Positions 1 to 8,517 of a stretch of DNA of 64,000 bases are shown here, one piece after another (within the stretch, counting starts at the first letter, position 1; each line of letters opens with the position of its first letter). Under the pieces are notes generated by a model. It saw only the letters and a program-made list of their open reading frames with translations, made no database searches and was not told where the DNA came from. The position numbers and the translations under genes were made by a program. The DNA lies in the NCBI RefSeq assembly GCF_014645375.1, contig NZ_BMLT01000001.1, positions 124,001-188,000 of the forward strand. The letters run 5' to 3'. Source of the stretch: Marinobacterium nitratireducens (GTDB lineage Bacteria > Pseudomonadota > Gammaproteobacteria > Pseudomonadales > Balneatricaceae).

Positions 1-1151
1 ATGCCCTGAATCACGCAGGAAAAAATGTCCAGCAGACTGGCGCTGCGGCGCGGGTCGACGCCGTGGCGACTGGCGATATCGCGTGCCAGGCTGCCGCTGA
101 TAATGATCGCCACGGTGTTGTTGGCGGTGCACAGATTCGTCAGCGCCACCGATGCGGCGATGCTGGTTTCGCCGCTGCGGCGTTCCGAACTGCCGCGGGT
201 AAGTCTGTCGATGCTGCGTGCCAGAAATTCCAGCCCGCCCTGCTGTCTCATCAGGGCGCCGAGGCCGCCGATCAGCAGCGACAGGATCAGGATCTCCTGC
301 ATCCCGGTATAGCCGGCGTAAATATCCTGGGACAGCTGCGCGATGCTGTAATCCGGCACCTGCATCAGGCCGACGATGCCGGCCAGCACGATGCCGGTAA
401 AGAGCACCAGCATTACATTGAGCCCCGACACCGCCAGCACCAGCACGGCCACGTACGGCAGCACCCGCAGCAGATCGTAGTCGCCGGGCTGGCTGATCTG
501 TCCGCTGCTGCCCAGGACGAACAGCAGTATCAGAGTCGCGATGGCGGCCGGCAGAGCGATCACCAGGTTGAGGCGGAACTTGTCCTTCATGTCGCAGCCC
601 TGGGAGCGGGTGGCGGCGATGGTGGTGTCGGAGATGATCGACAGGTTGTCGCCGAACATGGCGCCGCCGATGACGGTGCCGACGGTCAGCGCCAGCGACA
701 GATCGGTAGCCTCCGAGAGGCCCACGGCGACCGGCGCGATGGCCGCAATGGTGCCCATCGAGGTGCCCATCGAGGTCGCGACGAAGGCGGTGATCACGAA
801 CAGACCCGGCAGCACCAGCGAATCGGGAATCACGCTGAGGCCGAAATTGACCGTCGCATCGACGCCGCCGACTGCCTTGGCGACGCTGGCGAAAGCGCCG
901 GCAAGCAGGTAGATCAGGCACATGGTGATGATGGTGTGATCGCCAACGCCTTCGATAAAGGTTTCGATGCGCTTGTTCAGCGCGCCGCGTCCGAGGATCA
1001 GCGCCAGCACGATGGCGGGCAGTATCGCCACGGGTGCGGAAATCTGGTAGAAGGCGAATTCGACATTCTGGTATTGATAGTAGAGGCCGCTGCCGATGAA
1101 CAGTGTCAGGAACAGCAGCATGGGCAACAGGGCTATAGCGCGCGGCTGCAT
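1..1151 (-). CDS. NhaC-type Na+/H+ antiporter family protein (C-terminus cut by window edge)
   Basis: Reading the minus strand from the ATG at 1151 gives 383 uninterrupted codons to the window edge. The protein opens MQPRAIALLPMLLFLTLF and is a polytopic inner-membrane protein. It contains a tandem TSMGT motif (GTSMGT region near residue 120), a GGAMFGDNLS segment and a TNLCTANNT segment, all typical of the NhaC / ion-transporter superfamily, which exchanges Na+ (or organic substrates) for H+. GGAG sits about five bases before the ATG. The family is usually 420-480 residues, so roughly the last 50-100 residues lie outside the window. It is divergent from topB. Substrate cannot be told: NhaC homologues include Na+/H+, malate/lactate and amino-acid antiporters. 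Family call firm, specificity open. Confidence 0.85.
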   Translation of the reverse strand, partial: MQPRAIALLPMLLFLTLFIGSGLYYQYQNVEFAFYQISAPVAILPAIVLALILGRGALNKRIETFIEGVGDHTIITMCLIYLLAGAFASVAKAVGGVDATVNFGLSVIPDSLVLPGLFVITAFVATSMGTSMGTIAAIAPVAVGLSEATDLSLALTVGTVIGGAMFGDNLSIISDTTIAATRSQGCDMKDKFRLNLVIALPAAIATLILLFVLGSSGQISQPGDYDLLRVLPYVAVLVLAVSGLNVMLVLFTGIVLAGIVGLMQVPDYSIAQLSQDIYAGYTGMQEILILSLLIGGLGALMRQQGGLEFLARSIDRLTRGSSERRSGETSIAASVALTNLCTANNTVAIIISGSLARDIASRHGVDPRRSASLLDIFSCVIQG

Positions 1152-1273
1152 CGCATCTCTCCATGGAATCGAGTCGCCGGATAGGCGACGGCTGTACGGA
1201 GGGCACTCTTGTGAAGCGCCATTTGGACCCCGGCGGCCGGTTTGAGCGGGCATGGGAGTCATAAAAGCCGGGC

Positions 1274-1303
1274 ATTATACCGGTGTAAGTGATCAGTAAA
1301 CAG
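1274..1303 (-). promoter_or_regulatory. Possible promoter for the NhaC-type gene
   Basis: A perfect TATAAT lies on the minus strand at 1279-1274, about 120 nt before the antiporter start. The -35 area about 17 nt upstream (TGTTTA) is poor. The rest of the 373-nt divergent gap (1152-1524) holds only the LexA-like box listed separately. Confidence 0.4.
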
Positions 1304-1424
1304 TCACAAGTGAACAGATTCGTCGCATGCTCAAGGTGCGGTTGGCACTTGCGTCTCAGCTGCGCTTGAATTGCGCCAAGTCCTCGTTTTGGGACTGGCC
1401 TGCGGCGTTATATATCGCTAAAGT

Positions 1425-1444
1425 TACTGTTCATTTATCCAGTA
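1425..1444 (+). promoter_or_regulatory. LexA (SOS)-like box upstream of topB
   Basis: The 20-mer TACTGTTCATTTATCCAGTA matches the enterobacterial LexA consensus TACTG(TA)5CAGTA at 16 of 20 positions, including both outer TACTG/CAGTA arms; the inner ACAG is CCAG. It lies 80 nt before the topB ATG and downstream of the antiporter promoter. LexA control is inferred from sequence only. Confidence 0.45.
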
Positions 1445-1524
1445 AATGGTTTTCTGTTGCCGAAGTCCGGTCTCAGCCTGGTACCGGCTGGCAACTGTTA
1501 ACTGTCGACTTGCAACGGTCATCT

Positions 1525-3501
1525 ATGCGCTTATTCATCGCCGAGAAACCGAGCCTGGGGCGCGCCATTGCCGATGTGCTGCCCAGACCCCATCAGAAAG
1601 GCGAAGGCTTTATCCGCGCCGCCAACGGCGACACTGTCAGCTGGTGCATCGGCCACCTGCTGGAGCAGGCCGAACCGGACGCCTACGACCCCGCCTACAA
1701 GCAGTGGCGACTGGAGCACCTGCCGATCCTGCCGCAGCAGTGGCAACTGGTGCCCAAGCCGAAAACGCGCAAGCAACTGACGGTGCTGCGCAAGCTGGTC
1801 CGGGAGGCCGACCAGCTGGTGCACGCCGGCGACCCGGACCGCGAGGGCCAGCTGCTGGTCGACGAGGTGATCGACTACCTCGGGGTCAAGGGCGCAAAGC
1901 GTGATGCCGTGCAACGCTGCCTGATCAGCGATCTCAACCCGCCGGCGGTACGCCGGGCGCTGGAGCGACTGCGTCCGAACCGTGAATTCGTGCCATTGGC
2001 AACCTCCGCGCTGGCCCGTTCGCGTGCCGACTGGTTGTATGGCATCAATCTCACCCGGGCCTATACCATTCAGGGGCGCAAGGTCGGCTACGACGGCGTG
2101 CTGTCGGTCGGTCGGGTGCAGACTCCGGTGCTCGGGCTTGTGGTGCGTCGTGATCGCGCGATCGAGGACTTCGTGCCAAAACCTTTCTATGAAGTGCTGG
2201 CGCACCTGCTGACCGAAGACGGCGAGCGGTTTCACGCCAAATGGCAGCCGAGCGAGGCTTGCCGGCCTTTCCAGGACGAGGATGGCCGGGTGTTGTCGCG
2301 CAGGCTGGCGGAAAACGTGGTATCACGCATCGATGGTCAGCCGGCAACGGTTCTGGTGGTGGACAGGAAGCGCAAACGTCAGGCACCGCCGTTGCCGTAC
2401 AATCTCTCGAACCTGCAGATCGACGCCGCCAAACGCTACGGGCTCAGCGCGCAGGCGACGCTCGATGCCGCCCAGAGCCTGTATGAAAAGCACAAGCTGA
2501 TCACCTATCCGCGTTCCGATAGCCGTCATTTGCCGGTGGAGCATCACGCCCGGGCTCCCCGGGTTCTGCAGGCGATCGGTGCCAGTACCGAAGCCTTCGT
2601 CGAAGCGCTGAAAGTGGCGGATCCCGGGCGGCGCAGCAAAGCCTGGAACGACAGCAAGGTCGATGCCCATCATGCCATTGTCCCTACCGAGAAAAAGTTC
2701 GATATCGCCCGGCTGTCGCAATCTGAACGCCAGCTCTACGAACTGATCGCACGTCAGTATCTGGTTCAGTTCATGCCGGACCACGAGTACTACGAAACCC
2801 GCGTCGAAGTGGAGATCGCCGGTGGACGCTTCGTGGCACGGGCGCGGCAGCTGATCGAGCCGGGCTGGAAAGCGCTGTACGGTCAGAAGGCGCTCAAGGA
2901 CGATGCCGAGGACGCGCAGCAGCTGTTGCCGGCCCTCAGTGTCGGCCAGGTGCTGCAATGCGAGCGCGGCGAGCTGGTGGAAAAGATGACCCAGCCGCCC
3001 AAGCCCTTTACCGACGCCACGCTGCTGGCGGCGATGACGGGCATTGCGCGCTTTGTCGAGGATGCTGAGGTGCGTCGTATTCTCAAGGATACCGATGGCC
3101 TCGGCACCGAGGCTACCCGGGCCGGCATCATCGAGTTGCTGTTTCGCCGCGGCTTCCTCGAACGCCAGGGCAAGAGCATTCGCTCGAGCGCGGCGGGCCG
3201 CGGCTTGATCGACAGCCTGCCGCAAGCGGCTACGCTGCCCGACATGACCGCCACCTGGGAGTCGCGGCTCGAGGCCATTTGTCAGCGCGAGGCCGGCTAC
3301 GGCGATTTCATGACACAATTGCTCACGGCGTTGCAGGCGCTGGTCGAGGGGGCGCGCAGCAGTCTGCCGCACTCGCTGGCCGGGGTTGCGGCGGCGCCGT
3401 CGTCCCGGCGGCGCCGGCGCCGCGGTTCGAGCGCAGGCAAAGGGGCGAAACGGCGCCCGCGCCGCACGTCAGCCGCCGGGGCCGATACCCAAGCCGGATA
3501 A
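1525..3501 (+). CDS. topB: DNA topoisomerase III
   Basis: Type IA topoisomerase that cuts one strand and decatenates replication intermediates. The start at 1525 ([10 protein letters not shown]) gives 658 residues against 653 in E. coli; the frame is open for 66 more codons upstream but that stretch has no family similarity. Visible motifs are the Toprim Glu7, the metal site D103-P-D105-R-E107, and the catalytic tyrosine Y328 in [11 protein letters not shown], the same numbering as E. coli TopB. The last ~45 residues form an Arg/Lys-rich, low-complexity tail (SSRRRRRR...), as expected for the DNA-binding C-terminus. A LexA-like box lies 80 nt upstream. The TSUP gene follows after 48 nt on the same strand and may be cotranscribed. 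Confidence 0.96.
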   Translation: MRLFIAEKPSLGRAIADVLPRPHQKGEGFIRAANGDTVSWCIGHLLEQAEPDAYDPAYKQWRLEHLPILPQQWQLVPKPKTRKQLTVLRKLVREADQLVHAGDPDREGQLLVDEVIDYLGVKGAKRDAVQRCLISDLNPPAVRRALERLRPNREFVPLATSALARSRADWLYGINLTRAYTIQGRKVGYDGVLSVGRVQTPVLGLVVRRDRAIEDFVPKPFYEVLAHLLTEDGERFHAKWQPSEACRPFQDEDGRVLSRRLAENVVSRIDGQPATVLVVDRKRKRQAPPLPYNLSNLQIDAAKRYGLSAQATLDAAQSLYEKHKLITYPRSDSRHLPVEHHARAPRVLQAIGASTEAFVEALKVADPGRRSKAWNDSKVDAHHAIVPTEKKFDIARLSQSERQLYELIARQYLVQFMPDHEYYETRVEVEIAGGRFVARARQLIEPGWKALYGQKALKDDAEDAQQLLPALSVGQVLQCERGELVEKMTQPPKPFTDATLLAAMTGIARFVEDAEVRRILKDTDGLGTEATRAGIIELLFRRGFLERQGKSIRSSAAGRGLIDSLPQAATLPDMTATWESRLEAICQREAGYGDFMTQLLTALQALVEGARSSLPHSLAGVAAAPSSRRRRRRGSSAGKGAKRRPRRTSAAGADTQAG

Positions 3502-3549
3502 GCGGCGCGGCGGCACAATGCCAATCAGCTTTGCGGAGATACCCTGCAG

Positions 3550-4311
3550 ATGGATCCGCTGTCCCCCGAAATACTGTCGCTGCTTTTCACCGTCGCGCTG
3601 GTGGCGGGCTTTATCGATACCGTTGCCGGCGGCGGCGGGCTGCTTACGCTGCCGGTACTGCTGCTGACGCAGATGCCCCCGGTCGCCGCGCTGGCCACCA
3701 ACAAGCTGCAGGGCAGCTTTGGCACCCTGACCGCGGCGCTGAGCATGCTGCGCCGACGCCTGGTGCGCCCGGAGGAGGTCCGCGGCCTGTTCGTGGCCAG
3801 CCTGGTCGGCGCGTCGCTGGGCACGCTGCTGGTGCAGTTCACCGATCCCGGTCTTCTCGAGGTGCTGATTCCGCTGGTGCTGGTGCTGATATCGGGTTAT
3901 TTCCTGTTCGTACCGGGCGCTGGCCGGGAGGAGACCAGACCACGACTGAGCCGCAGGCAATACGCTATCAGGGTGGTGCCGCTGATAGGCTTCTACGACG
4001 GTTTTCTGGGTCCGGGAACCGGGTCCTTTTTCGCCTTCAGCAAGGTGTACTTCCGGGGCCGCAACCTGATCGGCGCCACGGCGATGGCCAAGGTGCTCAA
4101 CTTTGCCTCTAACATCGCATCGTTGCTGGTGTTCGTGGCCGGGGGCAAGGTGGTGTGGAGTTTCGGCGCGGTGATGATTCTGGGTCAGATAGCGGGCGCG
4201 CTGATCGGCAGCCATACCGTGGTACGCCATGGCGCCAGAATCATCAGACCGCTGGTGGTGCTGATGTGCCTGCTGATGGCGGTCAGCTATCTCTGGCAGC
4301 GACTCGGATAA
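3550..4311 (+). CDS. TSUP family (TauE/SafE, YfcA-like) transporter
   Basis: A 253-residue polytopic membrane protein with the family's opening signature: FIDTVAGGGGLLTLPVLL near residue 20 and TNKLQGSFGT near residue 50. A second half (FYDGFLGPGTGSF near residue 150) repeats the same pattern, giving the two-repeat, roughly eight-helix architecture of TSUP proteins such as YfcA. The family moves sulfur-containing or organic anions (sulfite, sulfoacetate) across the inner membrane; the substrate cannot be inferred here. A GGAG lies about 12 nt before the ATG. It follows topB by 48 nt on the same strand, and a small gene points toward its 3' end. Confidence 0.85.
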   Translation: MDPLSPEILSLLFTVALVAGFIDTVAGGGGLLTLPVLLLTQMPPVAALATNKLQGSFGTLTAALSMLRRRLVRPEEVRGLFVASLVGASLGTLLVQFTDPGLLEVLIPLVLVLISGYFLFVPGAGREETRPRLSRRQYAIRVVPLIGFYDGFLGPGTGSFFAFSKVYFRGRNLIGATAMAKVLNFASNIASLLVFVAGGKVVWSFGAVMILGQIAGALIGSHTVVRHGARIIRPLVVLMCLLMAVSYLWQRLG

Positions 4312-4356
4312 GGGGAGCTGGCGGGACGCTACCGACCCGCCGGACAATCCTGACCG

Positions 4357-4584
4357 TCACTGCCCGAGAAGGGACTGCAGGCTCGGGGTGCGCTTGAATT
4401 TGAGGATGCGGGCCAGTATTTCTTTGAACTGAGCCTGTCTGACACGGCGGCGTTCGGCCTTTTCTGCATCGGCTTTCTCGCGTGCGACGCGGAAGATGTA
4501 CTCGATCTCGGTTTCGCGACGGCTGTTGGGTGCGCTGATCGGCGACTGCATGTGGGCGCTGTAATAGGCGAAGCTGTGGTTCAT
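4357..4584 (-). CDS. Small hypothetical protein (75 aa), charged helical
   Basis: A 75-residue ORF preceded by a strong GAGGAGA seven nt before the ATG, which is the main reason for calling it real. The first ~20 residues are polar (MNHSFAYYSAHMQSP), followed by a long charged segment rich in Glu/Lys/Arg/Ala (REKADAEKAERRRVRQ) that should form an amphipathic helix. There is no signal peptide, membrane segment or cysteine. I do not recognise the family. It is convergent with the TSUP gene, 45 nt from its stop, and its own promoter must lie in the AT-richer gap to the right. Confidence 0.6.
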   Translation of the reverse strand: MNHSFAYYSAHMQSPISAPNSRRETEIEYIFRVAREKADAEKAERRRVRQAQFKEILARILKFKRTPSLQSLLGQ

Positions 4585-4938
4585 GGCGTTGTCTCCTCGC
4601 GGACCGGCCTGCCGATTCAGCAGTTTGTGCCGCGCTTGCGGTTTCAGATGCTGTCAGGTTAGCGGTATCACGCAGGTGCAGCAAATGATCCTTTTTCTTC
4701 AAAAAGATGAGAAAAAATAACCAAGTCATCGGTCGGAGAGTGGCTCGTTATCGGTAAGCGAAAGGCATTGGTATTAGCGATAAAGCAGGAATTTTGACGA
4801 CATAAGCCATAGTTTATGGAAACTATGCGCCACCTTTCTGTTCTGCGGCCTGTTCCAAAAATAGAATACAGTTCATCTAAAAGGTCTTCCCGTACGCCCT
4901 GCAGGCGCCCTCCCTGGCACCGGTACCGAACCAGAGGC
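4585..4938. other. Intergenic region with an 8-bp palindrome
   Basis: No convincing gene in this 354-nt gap. It is AT-richer than its surroundings between about 4680 and 4870. It contains a perfect inverted repeat, CATAGTTTATGGAAACTATG (4808-4827, 8-bp arms, 4-nt loop), that looks like a repressor operator, and a smaller A/T hairpin near 4690-4706. A 106-codon frame crosses it but has no family features. Confidence 0.4.
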
Positions 4939-5082
4939 TCAGGCGGCCAGTTCCCGCCATAGCCGCAGTTCCTGTTGCATCCGGACATCCAGGCCGTTGC
5001 CGCTCGGGGCTTCCGGGCGCCGGGCGGTTGCCGGGCGGGGAGTGCGGACTGTCAGGGCCTTCAACTTTTTCAGCAAGCGCAT
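4939..5082 (-). CDS. Small basic protein (47 aa), unrecognised
   Basis: A 47-residue frame starting MRLLKKLKALTVRTPRP and ending MQQELRLWRELAA. GGAG lies seven nt before the ATG. It starts 57 nt after the stop of the ferritin-like gene and on the same strand, so it is probably the last gene of that transcript. The protein is basic at the N-terminus and helical at the C-terminus, with a proline-rich middle and no cysteine. No family is recognised; the call rests on the ribosome-binding site and position. Confidence 0.5.
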   Translation of the reverse strand: MRLLKKLKALTVRTPRPATARRPEAPSGNGLDVRMQQELRLWRELAA

Positions 5083-5139
5083 TGTTCTGCTCCGTTGGCC
5101 CGGCCGGCTCCAGGCGCCGGACCGGGCAAGGGTCTTGAC

Positions 5140-6087
5140 TCAGGCGGCAACCGGCGCCGGCTCGAAGGCGGCCATGATCGGCGCCAGAGCCGTGTTGATG
5201 CGCTCGCGCTGCGCCTGCGTAGTCAGTTCCTCCAGTACCCGCGCGAAGTGCGGGTGCTGAACGCCCGAGACGATGAACTGCCAGCGATAGGCCTTTTTCA
5301 GGGTGGCGGCAATGCACGCGCGCTGTTCGCTGTCGCATTGGTGCTGGCAATGCCGGCAGAAGTAGTCGGTATCGGCTTCGGCCTGGGCACACACGATGGC
5401 GTCCAGGGCGGCCACCAGTTCGATCAGCTCGTCGACACCCCGCTCACGCCCGGTGCCGTCCAGCCGGGCGTCCTCGCGGCGCCATTCGAGCTCGTCCATC
5501 ACCGCGTGCTGGCACTCTTCCTTCCAGTGATACAGAAACAGATCCTTGAACAGCGGCGACAGACCCAGATCGGGCGCGATGCTCTGGCGATAGTGCATCT
5601 GGGTAAAAAGCTCGATATGACAGGTCAGCGCCAGCACCGCCCAGGTGCCTTTGCCGAGCACAACCTGTGCCACGTCGTTGGGGTCGGCGGCGAAGTGGTA
5701 GCCCTCCGGCATGACCGAAGCCGCCATCTGCTCGACGCGGCGGAACAGTTCCTGGTGCTTGAGTTCCTCGTCGCTGAAGCGGATCAGGCCTTCCAGTGCG
5801 ACCTGGTTGTCGAACAGGTAGTCGCGGCTGAGCTCGATCACCTTGGCGCAGATGAACCGCTCGGCAAGGCCGAAGACGTTGGCGTAGGTACGCCCCTGCA
5901 CCTGGCTGAGAAAGCGCTTGTCGTCGGCATTGAGAAACCCGGCCTCCTGGACGCAGGACAGTCCGTCCGGCAGGAACTTCATCCGGTTATCGAGGCGCCG
6001 GCCCCGGATAACATCGCGTTCGATCTCCCAGCGGACCCGTTTCGAAGCGTCGATACAGCGGGCGAAGCGTTCGGTATAGGCGTACAT
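5140..6087 (-). CDS. Ferritin-like diiron protein (putative oxygenase)
   Basis: A 315-residue soluble protein with the spaced helix motifs of a ferritin-like four-helix bundle: an acidic helix with E76, E108-L-K-H111, a third helix with E159 and E191-C-Q-H194. Two ExxH pairs plus two further Glu are the classic carboxylate-bridged diiron ligand set seen in AurF-like N-oxygenases and related diiron enzymes. Near the C-terminus a CxxCxxxC cluster (C244, C247, C251) is unusual for this fold and could bind an extra metal. AAAGAGG lies seven nt before the ATG. The small 47-aa gene follows. Substrate and reaction are unknown; diiron binding is inferred from the ligand pattern. Confidence 0.7.
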   Translation of the reverse strand: MYAYTERFARCIDASKRVRWEIERDVIRGRRLDNRMKFLPDGLSCVQEAGFLNADDKRFLSQVQGRTYANVFGLAERFICAKVIELSRDYLFDNQVALEGLIRFSDEELKHQELFRRVEQMAASVMPEGYHFAADPNDVAQVVLGKGTWAVLALTCHIELFTQMHYRQSIAPDLGLSPLFKDLFLYHWKEECQHAVMDELEWRREDARLDGTGRERGVDELIELVAALDAIVCAQAEADTDYFCRHCQHQCDSEQRACIAATLKKAYRWQFIVSGVQHPHFARVLEELTTQAQRERINTALAPIMAAFEPAPVAA

Positions 6088-6125
6088 GACGGAACCTCTT
6101 TATATTGTTGTGTTACCGGCGTCTG

Positions 6126-6148
6126 GCAGAACTCAGGTGGTGTTCTGC
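6126..6148. repeat. Inverted repeat between kinase gene and diiron gene
   Basis: GCAGAAC and GTTCTGC are 7-bp arms separated by nine nt, lying about 40-60 nt upstream of the diiron-protein start and downstream of the kinase stop. There is no T-run after it, so an operator is more likely than a terminator. Confidence 0.35.
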
Positions 6149-6242
6149 GCTGACAGGTCCAGATTAGGCTCCGGCTGTATCGCCACTATGTCATCAAGGT
6201 TGGGATTTGTTGCGGTTTTGTATCCGTTCGCGGCAGGCTGTT

Positions 6243-8297
6243 TCAGCTTGCGGCGAGGATTTCGCCAAGGGTATGGCGCAGCCGGTCGCTGTCGACGGGT
6301 TTGCGGAAAAAGGCCTGGATGCCGCACTGTCGCCAGCGCGCCTCGTCGACGCCTTCGGCGAAGCCGGTGTAGAGGATCACCGGCAGTGAAGGGCGCAGCG
6401 CCATCAGGTCGGCGGCAAGCTCCAGCCCGCTCATTCCGGGCATGGTCTGGTCGGTAATCACCGCATCGAAGGCATCGGGGCTGGCGGTCATCGCGGTTAG
6501 CGCTTCCTGAGCGCTGTAGCGAATATCGACCTTGAGTCCCCAGCTGCTGAGGAGGTCCGCCATGAATTCCGCGACTGTTGCCTCGTCGTCAACCAGCAAT
6601 ATCTGCCCGTGCAGCTGACCTTCGTTGCTGGCGGCCGGACGGGTGCTGTCGGGCAGCCGATGCCCGCTGGGCGGAAACAGAATGCGAAATCGCGCGCCGG
6701 TTTGCGGTGTGCTGTCGAGCAGTATGTGTCCATGATGCTCGTGCACGATGCCATGGATCATGGCCAGGCCCATGCCGCTGCCCTGACCCGTGGGCTTGGT
6801 CGAGAAAAAGGGTTCGAAAACCCGTTCCTGGTCTTCGTCGCTGATTCCGGGACCGGTGTCGGCGACCTGCAGTTCGACGTAATCGCCACCGAGGCAGCGA
6901 TGACAGGATGAGCAAATCTGGTCCTCGAGGTGGACTTCACGCAACGAGACATGAATTTCTCCGCTTCCGTTCATGGCGTCGCGGGCGTTGAGACAGAGGT
7001 TCATCAGGATCTGCTCGACCTGGGTGGGATCCGCCAGCACCGCCGGCAGCCTCGAGCCCAGTTCCTCGCTCAGGTCGATGCCGCCGGGCATGACCGCTTC
7101 GAGCATGCGCAGGGCGTCGTATACAGGGTCCGATAGTTGCAGCGGCCTGCGCTGGCCCTGCTGGCCGCGACTGAAGGTGAGCATTTGCTGGATCTGGTGG
7201 CTGGCGCGCTGGCTGGCGGCCTGGATCCGGTCGAGATACTTGTCCAGTGTGGGATCTTGATGCCGGTTTGCCTGCTCCTGCGCCATCAGGATATAGCCCA
7301 GCACCGTCGTAAGGATGTTATTGAAGTCGTGGGCGATGCCGCCGGTGAGCTGGCCAATGGCCTGCATCTTCTGCGCCTGACGCAGCTGAGACTGCAGTCG
7401 CTTTTCCGTTGCGGCGGCCTGCTGCCGGTCGCGAATATCCCGCATATAGCCGATGAAGATATCGCTGCCGTCGGGGTCCTGCGCCACTTCAATGGTCAGT
7501 TCGACCGGGATTTCTTCGCCGCTGGCGTTCATCGCACTGACCTCGACACGTCGACCGACGTAGTCGCCGCGTCCGGTGCGGATGAAGTTGGAAAGGCCAT
7601 GATGGTGTGCCTCGCGATAGCGCGCCGGAATCAGCACCTCGGATAGCATACGCCCGACCACTTCATCGCGCTTGTGGCCGAAGCAGGCCTCGGCGGCCTG
7701 GTTCAGGTCGAGGATCCGGCCGCTGGCGTCCATGCTGATGATGGCGTCCATCGATGCCTCGAAAATGGTTCGATAGCGCGCCTCTGAGCGGCGGTGGGCG
7801 TTCTCGTAACGGCGCCGTTCCAGTTCGAGCGCCGCGCGGGTGGAGAAGATGCGCATCACCGACTCCAGACTGCCGTCATCCTCGAGCGGCTCACCGTGCA
7901 TCATGACCAGCAGGCCAAGGGTCTGGCCGCCGGAGTCGAACAGCGGTATCGCGGCATAGCTTTCGATGTCGAGGGACCTGAGCACCGGATCGGCAAACAT
8001 TTCGCGAACGTGGCAAGCAAAGAAGCGGTAATGCTGTCCGACCACCTGCTCGCAGGGCGTGCCGGCGAGGTCGTACTGGAAGGGCTCGATAAATTTGCCG
8101 CGACCGTAGCCGGCGATCAGCTGGACGCGACCGGGATTGGCCGGCAGCAGCATGCCGATCAGGGCGTAGTCGACCCCAAGCGCCCGGGTCAGTTGCTGCA
8201 CCAGGGAGCGGAAGATGCAGGCGTCGGCCGGGGAGGTTACGGCATCGGCCGTATGGGCCAGCGCGCGGCGAAGGCGTTGTTCGCGTTGGTCGTCCAT
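6243..8297 (-). CDS. Soluble hybrid sensor histidine kinase (GAF-PAS-HisKA-HATPase-REC)
   Basis: A 684-residue protein with no membrane segment. Domains in order: GAF (~25-160), PAS (~168-290), HisKA with the phospho-acceptor H323 in GGIAHDFNN, HATPase with N box NLCLNARDA (~433-441), G1 DTGPGIS (~480) and G2 GSGMGLA (~507), then a C-terminal receiver with acceptor D616 in ITDQTMPGMSG. A CxxCxxC cluster (C462, C465, C468) sits inside the ATPase domain before the G1 box, which suggests metal or redox sensing. It is downstream of the OmpR-type regulator by 220 nt on the same strand, so a functional pair is plausible but unproven. The signal is probably cytoplasmic. Confidence 0.9.
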   Translation of the reverse strand: MDDQREQRLRRALAHTADAVTSPADACIFRSLVQQLTRALGVDYALIGMLLPANPGRVQLIAGYGRGKFIEPFQYDLAGTPCEQVVGQHYRFFACHVREMFADPVLRSLDIESYAAIPLFDSGGQTLGLLVMMHGEPLEDDGSLESVMRIFSTRAALELERRRYENAHRRSEARYRTIFEASMDAIISMDASGRILDLNQAAEACFGHKRDEVVGRMLSEVLIPARYREAHHHGLSNFIRTGRGDYVGRRVEVSAMNASGEEIPVELTIEVAQDPDGSDIFIGYMRDIRDRQQAAATEKRLQSQLRQAQKMQAIGQLTGGIAHDFNNILTTVLGYILMAQEQANRHQDPTLDKYLDRIQAASQRASHQIQQMLTFSRGQQGQRRPLQLSDPVYDALRMLEAVMPGGIDLSEELGSRLPAVLADPTQVEQILMNLCLNARDAMNGSGEIHVSLREVHLEDQICSSCHRCLGGDYVELQVADTGPGISDEDQERVFEPFFSTKPTGQGSGMGLAMIHGIVHEHHGHILLDSTPQTGARFRILFPPSGHRLPDSTRPAASNEGQLHGQILLVDDEATVAEFMADLLSSWGLKVDIRYSAQEALTAMTASPDAFDAVITDQTMPGMSGLELAADLMALRPSLPVILYTGFAEGVDEARWRQCGIQAFFRKPVDSDRLRHTLGEILAAS

Positions 8298-8517
8298 AGC
8301 GTATTACCCCGGGAGCCAAGGCTGCCTCAAGCGTCAGTCATTTCAGTGTAACAGCCCGGGCCGGGGGCATCGGGCGCTGAAACCGATCGCAACAATTGAT
8401 ACAGAACTGAAACAAAGAGGCCCTCGTCAGCGACCGGGGTCTGACGGACTTTTCCGCCGCCGTCCGGTGCCGGTCCTGTCCGATGGCAAGTCGATCGGTG
8501 TCAGGTCCGGCAGGCCG

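Noticed and set aside
63-1184. Long plus-strand open frame opposite the NhaC-type gene
   Set aside because: Its product is rich in His, Gln, Gly and Asp with no domain, as expected for the antisense of a GC-rich gene. The minus strand reads as a clear transporter.
1327-1524. 66-codon N-terminal extension of topB
   Set aside because: No similarity to topoisomerase III, and it would run across the LexA-like box. The start at 1525 matches the E. coli protein.
4668-4988. 106-codon minus-strand frame
   Set aside because: No ribosome site, no recognisable domain, and it crosses a palindrome and an AT-rich gap. A 47-codon frame with GGAG in the same area is better supported.
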